From: Folioceros fuciformis
Taxonomy: Eukaryota > Anthocerotophyta > Anthocerotopsida > Anthocerotales
Length of the DNA stretch: 56,978 nt
Assembly (NCBI GenBank): GCA_049999805.1
Contig: JBNGIO010006279.1
Coordinates: forward strand, 497,815-554,792
Reading direction: 5' to 3'
Position 1 is the stretch's first letter. Each line of letters opens with the position of its first letter. The notes beneath the pieces are model-generated. The model was not told where the DNA came from. It worked only from the letters and a program-made list of their open reading frames with translations, and did not search any database. Of this stretch, positions 42,835-51,981 are shown one piece after another. Made by a program: the position numbers and the translations under genes.

Positions 42835-44609
42835 TTACACTTTGCTTAGCAGCAGAGCTTCTGGTTCTTGTTGAGCCCATGCGGCAATCAAATTGTGAGC
42901 TATAGCATACGGCCCAGGGACGAAGGAGACAGGAGTTTCCTGTCCACTGGAATCTATCTGTAGGTCTACCAGCGAATCCTTGGCCAGCTGGTCTCCACAA
43001 CAAGCTCTGTACACCCTCATTGCAGACGAAAGTTGTGCTTTTTTATACTCTGTGTGCGTCAGGGCTTTTCTGATCTGGTCCCGAGTATGCCACTGGGCAT
43101 CTGCGGACAAATCACAACATAGAAACTTACAACCAGGATAAGGACAGGTCCAAAACTCCGTGGAACAACAAATTCGCGTGAATTACCCTCAAGCTCTTTG
43201 TTATCGACGCGTATGTCAAATGTCTTGGCAAATGCAAAAAATCCGACCATCAACTGGCACGGCATGCTGCTCCTTCCAACTGCAACACAGCCAACGAAGG
43301 ACGTCAAGAATCTTGCCACAACTCTCCCTTTCCACCAATCCACGTCTGACGGAAAGGGTCAGCAGTACTGCACCTGGCCAAGGCTGTGAACTGTGATATA
43401 CAACTTCGCCTACTTCGATGCCAACCTCTTCTCTAGTCTCACGCCTCACAGCTTCCTCCAGGCTTTCTCCTTGCTGCAAGGACACAGGCAAGGGTTCTCT
43501 CACACCGTGCCACTCAACACGATAGGCACGAGAGCAGATGGAATGGAAACTGGTGTAACAGATGTCAAGTGCGCACCTCGATGAAACCAGCCAGGCAGCT
43601 CCACATTCGAGGGACAAAGCGAGACTGCCGGCCCAGCACGACAGCATCCCTCTCCTTGTCAATCACCAGCATGATAACCACCTGCAAGCCTCACTTTACG
43701 TATCAGCACCCTTCTATTTGCCTGTCTGTCTGTCTGTCTGTCTTCATAGCTGCAACCAACTGGCACGAGATGTATGACTGCTGAAACCCACCGGATCCAG
43801 CCGCGGATAGGATTTGGTCCTGCAACTAGGGTTGGAGCACTGACGACGCAGCCCAGACTCAATGGATTGAGTCGGCTTCCCACACGTGCCACAGAACTGC
43901 GCATGCTTGTGCCACTCAAGCATTGCCCTGGCCTGCAAACCCACACCCACATGACAAGTCGGTTGGATCTTTCAACCACCTTCTAAGCACATTCCATCAT
44001 GAGTTCAGATCAGCCGAAGTACAACGAGAATCGCAATCCAGATACAAGCAAGATTTCCATCCCAGGGGAACACGGGCCCAAGTCACGCACATGACCTGCA
44101 ATCGACAGCTCGGCCAAAGCTGCTTCATCTGTCCAGTGCGCTCCCACCATCAACGTCCTGAGCTCCACAAACGCCACCGCATCTCCAGATTCGTGCTTCA
44201 ACCTCTTGGCCAGCTCCGCCTCCGCAGCAGCTGACGGCCGCTCTGAGGATCCTGGAGCTGGAGCAGGCGTGCCGTCGGTGGGCGACACGTCCAGCGCCAG
44301 AAACAGCGTGCCATCCCTCTCCCCCAGGTATACCACCTTGTCCAAATCGAGATCGCCCTCGCCATTGGCTGGCCGGCCGATGGCTTGCCCAACTGCGTCC
44401 GGCGAAATCCATACCAGCCGCCATTCTGGGCTCCTACCATCGGGTCCCAGAGAAGCAGTCACAAGAGGCTTGCCATCACAGACCGGCAGCACTTTGGTCT
44501 GGGTATCTGCTGTTTTGAGCAGGCTCCACAGCGCCTGTGTGCTCAGATCGTCCCTCTTGCCTGGGATCAGAGGATTTCGAGAGAAGACGTTCTGTTTTGC
44601 TTCTCCCAT
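42835..44609 (-). CDS. NUDX19: NADH pyrophosphatase / Nudix hydrolase, NUDX19-like
   Basis: Six exons: 44609-44091, 43932-43792, 43681-43577, 43473-43374, 43279-43187 and 43100-42835, 407 residues; a Met at 44759 would add 50 residues and a possible transit peptide. After an N-terminal NUDIX-like region comes a zinc ribbon (FCGTCGK..RRQCSNPSC). The Nudix hydrolase domain follows, with FVPRMWSCLAGFIE and the box GESLEEAVRRETREEVGI, in which all metal-binding Glu are present. SSQPWPVG follows, the NADH-pyrophosphatase signature of this subfamily. The enzyme splits NADH/NADPH to the mononucleotides in plastids or peroxisomes. The protein ends SKV, a weak relative of the peroxisomal SKL signal. 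Confidence 0.93.
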
Positions 44610-44922
44610 CCTGCGGCCTGCGACTTCTGGTCTGGCGAAGGCGCTGCTTGTCCGACACTTAAATAAGATCGCCCATGGTCTGGACGTCAAACACGGACGT
44701 GGAACAACAGGCCCAGATTGCTTGCTTGTGGTAACTCCTGTTGCCACAACCACAACCACGCCATCCTGTCACGACCCGAAGTGAAAAGCATTGCATGTGC
44801 TGGAGGCCGCGAGAGATTTACCGGTGAGAGGGTGAAGGTGATTGTGATAACATATCTGTGGGCTGTTGATGATCCGGTTGAGTGGACCCATGTCCAGCGT
44901 TGCACAGCTCAAAGTTTGACAG
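44610..44922. promoter_or_regulatory. Short head-to-head promoter, NUDX19-like / PPR2
   Basis: The NUDX19-like gene (minus) and PPR2 (plus) diverge with at most about 310 bp between coding parts, and only about 160 bp if the upstream NUDX19 Met is used. No specific box was identified. Confidence 0.4.
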
Positions 44923-46887
44923 ATGTATTTGAAGCATTGTTTGGTTATGTCATCCTGTGGGAAGGGCAGGAAAGGGCAGGAGAAGGAGACGAGCTATGAG
45001 CAGATGAAAGGACTGTGTGCGGAGAGGAAGAAGCAGAGGTTTCTGAGGCTGCTGGAGAGCTGCAACAGGGTAGCAGACCTGGAAGAGGGGAGGAGAGTCC
45101 ATGCTGACATTGTTCGGGATAGGTGGGAGTCTGATGTCTGCATTGGGAATAGTCTTATCAGCATGTACTCCAAGTGTGGGAGCGTTGCAGATGCACGGAA
45201 TGTGTTTGATACCATGTCCAGGCGCTCTGTGGTATCTTGGAATGCCATGATATCGGGATATACTGGGCATCTGCAGATACAAGAAGAGGAAGCTCTTAAG
45301 CTGTATGCTGAGATGCAGAATCTTGGTGTTTCACCGAATGATCGTACTTTTGTCGGTGTGCTGAAAGCATGTAACAGGCTTGCCAGCAGAGAAGCAGAGA
45401 CTCTGGTGGATGGCCGAGCTCTCAAAGTGAATGCCTTGCACAAGGTGAAGGGTATTCAGGGGGAAGCTGTCCGAAGAGGTCTTGAAACGAATGTGTTTGT
45501 AAGCAGTAGTCTCATCCATGTGTTTGCTAGCTGTGGGAGCATCGGGGATGCTCGGCTTGTGTTTGATACTTTGGCTAATCCCAATATGGTGTCATGGAAT
45601 GCCATGCTTGGAGGATATGTTGAGCAGAAGGAGGGTGAGAAGGCTTTGGAGCTGTATGTTGTCATGCAGGAGAGAGGTGTCAGGCCAAATGACCGGACCT
45701 TCGTGAGTGTGATCAAAGCCTGTGCCACTGTGGCAGCCCGGGAAGCAAGCATCATTCTAGACGGGCAAACAGTGAAAGTGGACTCACTGCGGAAGGGCAA
45801 GGCTATACATGCTGAAGTTCTGGTCAGCGGGCATGAATCCGACTCATTCGTTGGTAGCACTCTCATCAAAATGTACTCCACCTGTGGGAGCATTGTTGAT
45901 GCAAGGGCTGTGTTTACATCATTACCTCATGTGGACGTGGTCCCGTGGAATTCGATGATTGCAGGGTACGCTCAGCAGGAGTTGGGCGAGGAGGCTCTGC
46001 AGCTCTACCTTCGGATGCAAGCTGAAGGCATCAGACCAACAGAGGCTACTTTTTTGTGCATCCTCAGAGTCTGCAGCAGTTTGGGAGCTCTGAACACCTG
46101 CAATCGTATCCGCCATGATGTTATTGCCCACGGGGTCCAGCAGAGCATACCTGTCACATCCGCCCTTATTCATGCATATGGCAAATGTGGGAGCATGGTG
46201 GATGCTCGGCAGGTATTCGACAGGTCGCGGAGGCCAGATTTGGTCCTGTGGAATGCTCTGATGGGAGGATATGCCTGGGAAGGGGATTTTGAGATGGTGT
46301 TCCAATCCTTTGCTGCAATGGTAGAAGCAGAAATTCAGCCGGATGGAGTTACATTTGTGTCACTTCTCTCCGCATGCAGCCATGCCGGCATGGTGAGCAA
46401 GGGCCTTGGGTACTTTGAGTCCATGACCATAGAACATGCCATACCTGCTTCTAGCGAGCACTATGCTTGTGTGGTAGACTTGCTTGGCCGAGCAGGGCTG
46501 TTCGACATGGTGCAAGCATTCATAATGCAGATGCCGCTGGAGCCTGGTCTGTCCGTTTGGATGTCATTATTGGGAGCTTGCCGGAAATATGGCAAGGTGA
46601 AGCTTGGTAGACATGCCTTCGATTGCTTGGTTCGAATAGATCCTGGGCAGAGTGCCGCATATGTCATGTTGTCACACATCTACGCTCAGGCTGGGATGCT
46701 GGGCAGTGCCAAGGAGATCGACGAGCTGAGAAGGCAAGCCGGTGCAAGAAAACAGCCTGGTCAGACATGGATAAATCATAACCACGAGGTACACATGTTC
46801 GTGGTAGAAGACAACAGGCACAAGGAAATTGACAAGGTGTATGAAGTGTTGCGAGAGCTTGATTCCCTCCTAGGTGTGCAAACGTAG
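44923..46887 (+). CDS. PLS-class PPR protein 2 (E/E+ type)
   Basis: About 654 residues in one exon, with roughly 15 P-L-S motifs (e.g. SLISMYSKCGSVADARNVF and GYAQQELGEEALQLYLRM). The tail has E motifs (GACRKYGKVKLGRHAFD) and a PG-box-like stretch KQPGQTWINHNHEVHMF, then ends at LLGVQT without a DYW domain. Two L motifs carry the 16-residue insertion (AETLVDGRALKVNALHK; ASIILDGQTVKVDSLRK). The N-terminus shows no clear organellar transit peptide, so the true start or a further 5' exon is uncertain; I kept the first Met in frame. The 3' end lies about 70 bp from the convergent hydrolase stop codon. Confidence 0.82.
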   Translation: MYLKHCLVMSSCGKGRKGQEKETSYEQMKGLCAERKKQRFLRLLESCNRVADLEEGRRVHADIVRDRWESDVCIGNSLISMYSKCGSVADARNVFDTMSRRSVVSWNAMISGYTGHLQIQEEEALKLYAEMQNLGVSPNDRTFVGVLKACNRLASREAETLVDGRALKVNALHKVKGIQGEAVRRGLETNVFVSSSLIHVFASCGSIGDARLVFDTLANPNMVSWNAMLGGYVEQKEGEKALELYVVMQERGVRPNDRTFVSVIKACATVAAREASIILDGQTVKVDSLRKGKAIHAEVLVSGHESDSFVGSTLIKMYSTCGSIVDARAVFTSLPHVDVVPWNSMIAGYAQQELGEEALQLYLRMQAEGIRPTEATFLCILRVCSSLGALNTCNRIRHDVIAHGVQQSIPVTSALIHAYGKCGSMVDARQVFDRSRRPDLVLWNALMGGYAWEGDFEMVFQSFAAMVEAEIQPDGVTFVSLLSACSHAGMVSKGLGYFESMTIEHAIPASSEHYACVVDLLGRAGLFDMVQAFIMQMPLEPGLSVWMSLLGACRKYGKVKLGRHAFDCLVRIDPGQSAAYVMLSHIYAQAGMLGSAKEIDELRRQAGARKQPGQTWINHNHEVHMFVVEDNRHKEIDKVYEVLRELDSLLGVQT

Positions 46888-46957
46888 CGGCGCAAGTTCT
46901 TTCGGCAGCAACAGCATGAATAGAATGAAGAAAAGCAAGGACTGGCAAAGGTCGTAT

Positions 46958-48464
46958 TTACAGGATGCCTGCTTGGAGGCTGTTCGACACACTCCTCATC
47001 CAGGCATCCAGCAAGGTCACAGCTTTTTCCCAACGGTCATCCAGCATCACATCATGAGCCAAACCTTTGATGAGATAGGCCTGCGTGCCCCACTCCTCAG
47101 CAGTTTTGTGGATCTCCTCAGGCGTAAAGATGGCATCACTGAGGCCACCGAGTACAAAGGCTGGAGGCAATGCCACGCCTTCCTTTTTCAACTTTTGAGG
47201 AAAGGCAAACCGCGAGGCCAGACCCATTGGCAGGAGAAAGGATTCCTGAGGCTCCAGATACGAATGTAGGCGCGCAACCTCATCGGCGTCAGAGAAATCA
47301 ACTGAGAGCATCATCTGGACCCAAGTGCAGAGCAGAAGAGGTCAGTGAACTTTGTGTCATCCGAGCGTTGCATCTAGATAGCTCATGGACAAACGTCTAT
47401 GCCGCATGCTGTGACAATAAACCGACCTCCTTGAACAGAGCAGGTGTGCCAAGCAAAGTCTTGAGATTCCAGGTGAGAAGCCCCACGAGAAATGCGACCT
47501 TCTTCCTCCATGCCCATCGAAGAAGAGCAGCCCCCCCTCCAGAAGGTGGAAAAGAAGCCATCAAAGCTATAGCTGTTACAGCTGGCACCTCGGTCTCAGT
47601 CCGCAGAAACCACCACCGGCGAGACTTGGGGAGGACCTGCCTTCCTGCCACGATTGCTTGTACAACTCCACCTCCAGCAGAGTGGCCTACAAGAATTGGG
47701 GGGCGGCTCCCTGGATTGTCCTTCGCAATCTTCTTGACAGCTAAATTCAGTCCTCGGACACATTGGCTCAGTGTGACTGTAGGCGTGAACCCCGTACTCT
47801 GACCTCGCCCCGGAAGATTCACCTGTGAAGAGAGCAGAGACTCAATCCACTGGAAAACCATGTCGGAGCACAAGGATGTGACGGAACAGCCTTGCCAAGT
47901 CCGTACTCTATGTGAATCTGTAGCTCACCGCATAGCATGCCCATCCTCTCTCAGCAAGCCATCCCGTCAAGTGCTCCTGCCAGCACCATGCCCCGTGGTA
48001 GCTGCATCCATTTGCACCCACAATCTCATCAGTACACCCGAGCCCAGCCCTGCCTACAGGACGTCGGATACAAGTACTGAACATCATTCAGTCCGTGACC
48101 GGACAGGTTACAGCGAATCCCTGGCAGAGGAAGAAAGAATCTGGAGGTACCCGCCATGGACGAGGACCAAGGGAGGAAGGCCGGGAGATCCAGAGCCCTG
48201 CTTCACCAGCTCCAGCTCGCATTCTTCCTCATCGATTGCGCAGTTGGAGAGCTTGCGGGAGAGAGATCGCACTGCCCGCCTACGCTGCCTCCTCCGCACG
48301 AACCAGAGAACGCCTCCGAACGCTGAAACCACCCCTACCGTTGCCAGAGCTGCGGTCAAAGCGGATGGCATCACAAACGGAAAAGAATCCGTGTCGCCAT
48401 GGCTGGAGCTTCCTGCTCGGCCGCCTGCTGGTCTGCCATAGGCGTAGTAGCCGTGAGGGGCCAT
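46958..48464 (-). CDS. Alpha/beta hydrolase with N-terminal membrane anchor
   Basis: Four exons, 48464-48151, 48001-47929, 47822-47427 and 47314-46958, give 379 residues. A membrane segment (SALTAALATVGVVSAFGGVL) near residues 33-55 is followed by a basic stretch. The alpha/beta hydrolase core has LVLVHGGYHGAWCWQEH, the nucleophile elbow VGHSAGGG with Ser, the acid in GGLSDAIFTPE and the catalytic His in GLAHDVMLDDRW, so the triad looks complete. The substrate cannot be named; esterase or lipase-type activity is the general expectation. An alternative start in another frame (48498) exists but does not connect to the core. Confidence 0.8.
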
Positions 48465-48940
48465 TCCTGCCTCTGTTCTCCACTTGCGGCTCCGCCATCT
48501 TAGGCTCAAGACGTTAGGGCCTTTGCTTTGCTTCGGGGAGATTGTTCTGCGAAACCGGTTCTATTTCTAGCAGGAACAGTAAAGCCAAGCTACACGAACT
48601 CCCACTCCGACCCAAGCTTTGGGGAAGTTCCAACTCCCTTCCATCCAAGTAGGAAGCTATGTGGGTGCGACATCAGGCATGGGACTTTTCGTCGTGGGGT
48701 TTCAAGGTGTGCAGCAGACTGGATGTGCAGATGCGAATGGGAGTTGGGTCAATGCTGTGTGGCCCGAATCCGAGATCTGGAAACCTGGCACGGTAATAGC
48801 ATCGAGCAACCCAACAAACCGTCCCTGAGGTTGAGAGGCTAGTGGTGCAGGTTAGACTTGACTGATTGGGCTGAATGCAGAAATGATGAGGTTGGGATTG
48901 CTCTTGCTCTGCGTGCAGGAAGCAGAAGCAGAAGGGGCCG
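48465..48940. other. Divergent region between hydrolase and PPR3 pseudogene
   Basis: Likely shared promoter. A plus-strand open frame at 48619-48828 could be a 5' exon of PPR3, but it has no recognised motif. TGCGTGCAG at about 48910-48918 could be the acceptor leading into the PPR3 body. Confidence 0.35.
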
Positions 48941-51567
48941 GAATCAGAGGAGGCTTTGAAGTCGTTGAGTCGTCTGTGTGAGGATGGAAGGGTGGAAGAG
49001 GCACTACTTCAGATGGATCAGCCAGGTGCCGTGGATGCAGCGGATACAGTGCAGATATATATGAAACTGTTGAAATCGTGCACCACGAGGAAATCACTGG
49101 CTCAGGCCAAGCGGGTGCATGATCATCTGACCAAAAATGGGCTGGAGTCAAACAGGTATTTGGGTGATATGTTGTCTATACTTTGGTGAAGTGTGGGGGC
49201 TTTGTAGACGGGGTACGCATGTTGGACAGATTGTCAAACCGAACTGTTTTAACTTGGACAGCTATCATCTCAGGGTGCACTAAGCTGGGTCAATGGCAGG
49301 AGGCGCTGATAAGGTACCAGCAGATGCAAGAGGAAGGTGTGCAGCCAAACACTTACATACTTGTGAGCTTGCTGAAAGCCTGTGTCAGCTTAGGAGACCT
49401 GGGAGAGGGCAAGCGAATCCATGCTGATGTCGTGATTCGTGGGTGTGAGAATGATGTGTTTGTGGGCACATCTCTGGTTGACATGTATGTCAAGTGTGGA
49501 AGCATAGCTGATGCGGGGTATGTGTTTGACCGCTTGTCGCACCGGGATGTAGTTTCCTGGAATGCCATGCTTGCCGGATATGCTCTGCACAAGCAAGGGC
49601 ATAAGGTTTTGCAGTTAAATGTGCAGATGAAGGAGGAGGGAGTGAGTCCGAACCATCGGACTCTTGTTAGCGTGCTCCAAGCATGCAGTAACCTTGCAGA
49701 AGAAGAAGAAAGTGTCATTCTGGATGAGCAGCCCATCAAAGTGGATTCGCGATGTAAGGGGAGGGCGATCCACGGAGAAGCAGTTCGGAGGGGTTATGAG
49801 TCAGATCTATTTGGTTGTACGGGTCTCATCACTATGTATGCAAAGTGTGGGAGTATGGTGGATGCGCAACATGTGTTCAGATTATGTCAGCATGATCTAG
49901 TTTCATGGACTGCCATGATAGCAGGATACACTCAGCAGCAGCAAGGGGAGATGGCTGTGCAGCTGTTTGAGGAAATGGTAGACAACAATGTTGCTCCAGA
50001 TGATTGGACATTTGCTTGTGCCCTCCAAGGATGTGGTACTGTTGCTGAAAAAGAGGATAGCATCATCCTAGATCTGCAATCCATCAAAGTGGAATGTCTT
50101 TCCAAGGCAAAAGCTTTGCATGCGGAAGCTGCTCAAGGGGGATACGACTGTGTCTTGTTTGTATCTAACTCACTTGTCAGTCTATATGCAAAGTGTGGAA
50201 GCATAGGGGATGCACGATACGTCTTTGACAGATTGCCCCGACGTGACATAGTTTCATGGAACACAGTGCTTGCAGGATATGCTCAGCACCAGCAAGGAGA
50301 GGAAGCTCTCAAGCTTTTAGCGCAGATGTAAGCTGATGGCCTGACTGCTGATGACTGGACGTTTGCCAGTGTGCTTCAAGCATGTAGTTGCCTTGCAGAG
50401 AAGGAAGAGTCTATGTCTGTGAATGCCCAACCCATCAGAGTCGGGAGTCTGCATCGGGGAAAGACAGTACTAGCAGAAGCTCGTTCGAAGGGCTCTGTAT
50501 TGGACGTGTTTGTAGGTAACGCTGATATCAGCCACTATATAAAGTGCGGGAGTCCTACAGATGCACAATGTGTGTTTCAAGAACTCTGCCAGAGGGATGT
50601 CACGTCTTGGAATATATTGCTTGCCGGATTCACTGGCCAGGGTCTAGAAGAACAGGCATTGCAACTTTATGCTGAGATGCAGGCAGACGGTGTGAACGCA
50701 GACGATGTAACAATAGTTGCCATTCTCGGGGCATGTGGCAACATAGGATTTCTCAGCAAAAGCTCTCAAATCCACCATGACATTGTACGAAGTGGGCTTA
50801 AACCCAGTCCTAGTGTGGCAACAGCTCTAGTTCATGCATACGGGAAGTGTGGAAGCATGCTAGATGCTCGCGATGTCTTGGACTCCCTGCCCCGTGATAA
50901 TCTGTGGTCTTGGAGTGCACTGATTGCAGGCTATGCCCGTCAGGGCCACCACGACAAAAGCGTGTCCTGCTTTGAGGAGATGCTTGCGGAAGGCCTGAAC
51001 CCCGATGCGGTCACATTCTCTTCGCTCCTCTCAGCATGCAGCCATGCTGGCATGGTGGAACAAGGCTTGGAGTACTTCGAATGCATGGCCAGAAGTTACG
51101 GTATCTCTGCAACAGTGGAGCACTACGGCATCATGATCGACCTCCTGGGCCGTGCAGGTCTGTTCAAGGAGGCTAAGCATTTCATTACCAGCATGCCAAA
51201 GGAACCTACTCTACCAGTGTGGATGTCCTTGCTTGCTGCCTGCCGAAAGCACGGCAATGTGGTGCTTAGGAGACTGGCCTTCGAACATGCTGTCCGCCTG
51301 CAACCAAGAGAAAGTTCCGCGTTTGTACTCATGTCAAACGTGTATGCTCACGCTGGCATGTCGGAGTCTGCCAAGGAGATCGAGTGGCAGAGACAGCTCG
51401 CAGGCGCATGCAAGGAGCCTGGACGAAGCTGGGTCGAATGTGGACATCAAGTGCATTCTTTTGTCGTTGGCGACCGTGGTCACCCGGAACACGAAACGCT
51501 TCACCAAGTCCTGAAATGCTTGTCTCGAAATGAACATGAATCGAAGACTCCGCCAAGTGCACTCTGA
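48941..51567 (+). pseudogene. PLS-class PPR protein 3 (E/E+ type), disrupted
   Basis: The array can be read from ESEEALKSLSRLCEDGRVEE to an E/E+ tail (EPGRSWVECGHQVHSFVVGD) in three pieces. Near 49170-49180 the frame shifts by one base: one frame ends DMLSILW-stop and the next continues VYTLVKCGGFVDG. A second lesion is a TAA at 50329-50331, where the text reads LLAQM-stop-ADGLTADDWTF; CAA would fit the motif and needs one C-to-T change. Otherwise the frame is clean for over 2.3 kb, so inactivation is recent or the assembly has errors. Three L motifs carry the 16-residue insertion (e.g. ESVILDEQPIKVDSRCK). It is most like PPR2 and PPR1 and lies only 0.4 kb before PPR4. Confidence 0.8.
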
Positions 51568-51981
51568 TTTCTTGTCTCACAGGATTGTTCTACGTATCCC
51601 GTTATCACAATTGCCCACGATTCCTCTTCGACCAAACCACACGTCGATGATGAAGACAAAATGGCACAATTCAATACTCAAATCACAACTCCATGGCAAC
51701 GTTTGCACGATCCCCGTTTGTCCATGTCCATTTTCGATCTCTTAGGCGGCTGTGGTTCACCAGCATCGTGCATAATCGGCCTTCAACTGCTTGGTTTCGC
51801 GATCTTCGCTGGCTCATGGCTAAAGTGTCCGAAGCGCGGTTTGTGGTTCGCCGGCATTGTACTACAGTCGGCCTCCAAGTGCTCACTTCCCTGAGATTTG
51901 AGACCTGCAGTTGTCAACAATGTTGTGGCAGAGCCGGTGGAATTCAGGAGAGGAGTGTCTGATATGATTCCATAGGAAGAA
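51568..51981. other. Spacer between PPR3 pseudogene and PPR4
   Basis: About 410 bp that must hold the PPR4 promoter if it is independently transcribed. No motif was recognised. Confidence 0.4.

Noticed and set aside
50329-50331. Functional stop separating two PPR genes
   Set aside because: The downstream piece starts mid-motif in the same frame without a leader, so the TAA is a nonsense change in one gene, not a boundary between two.
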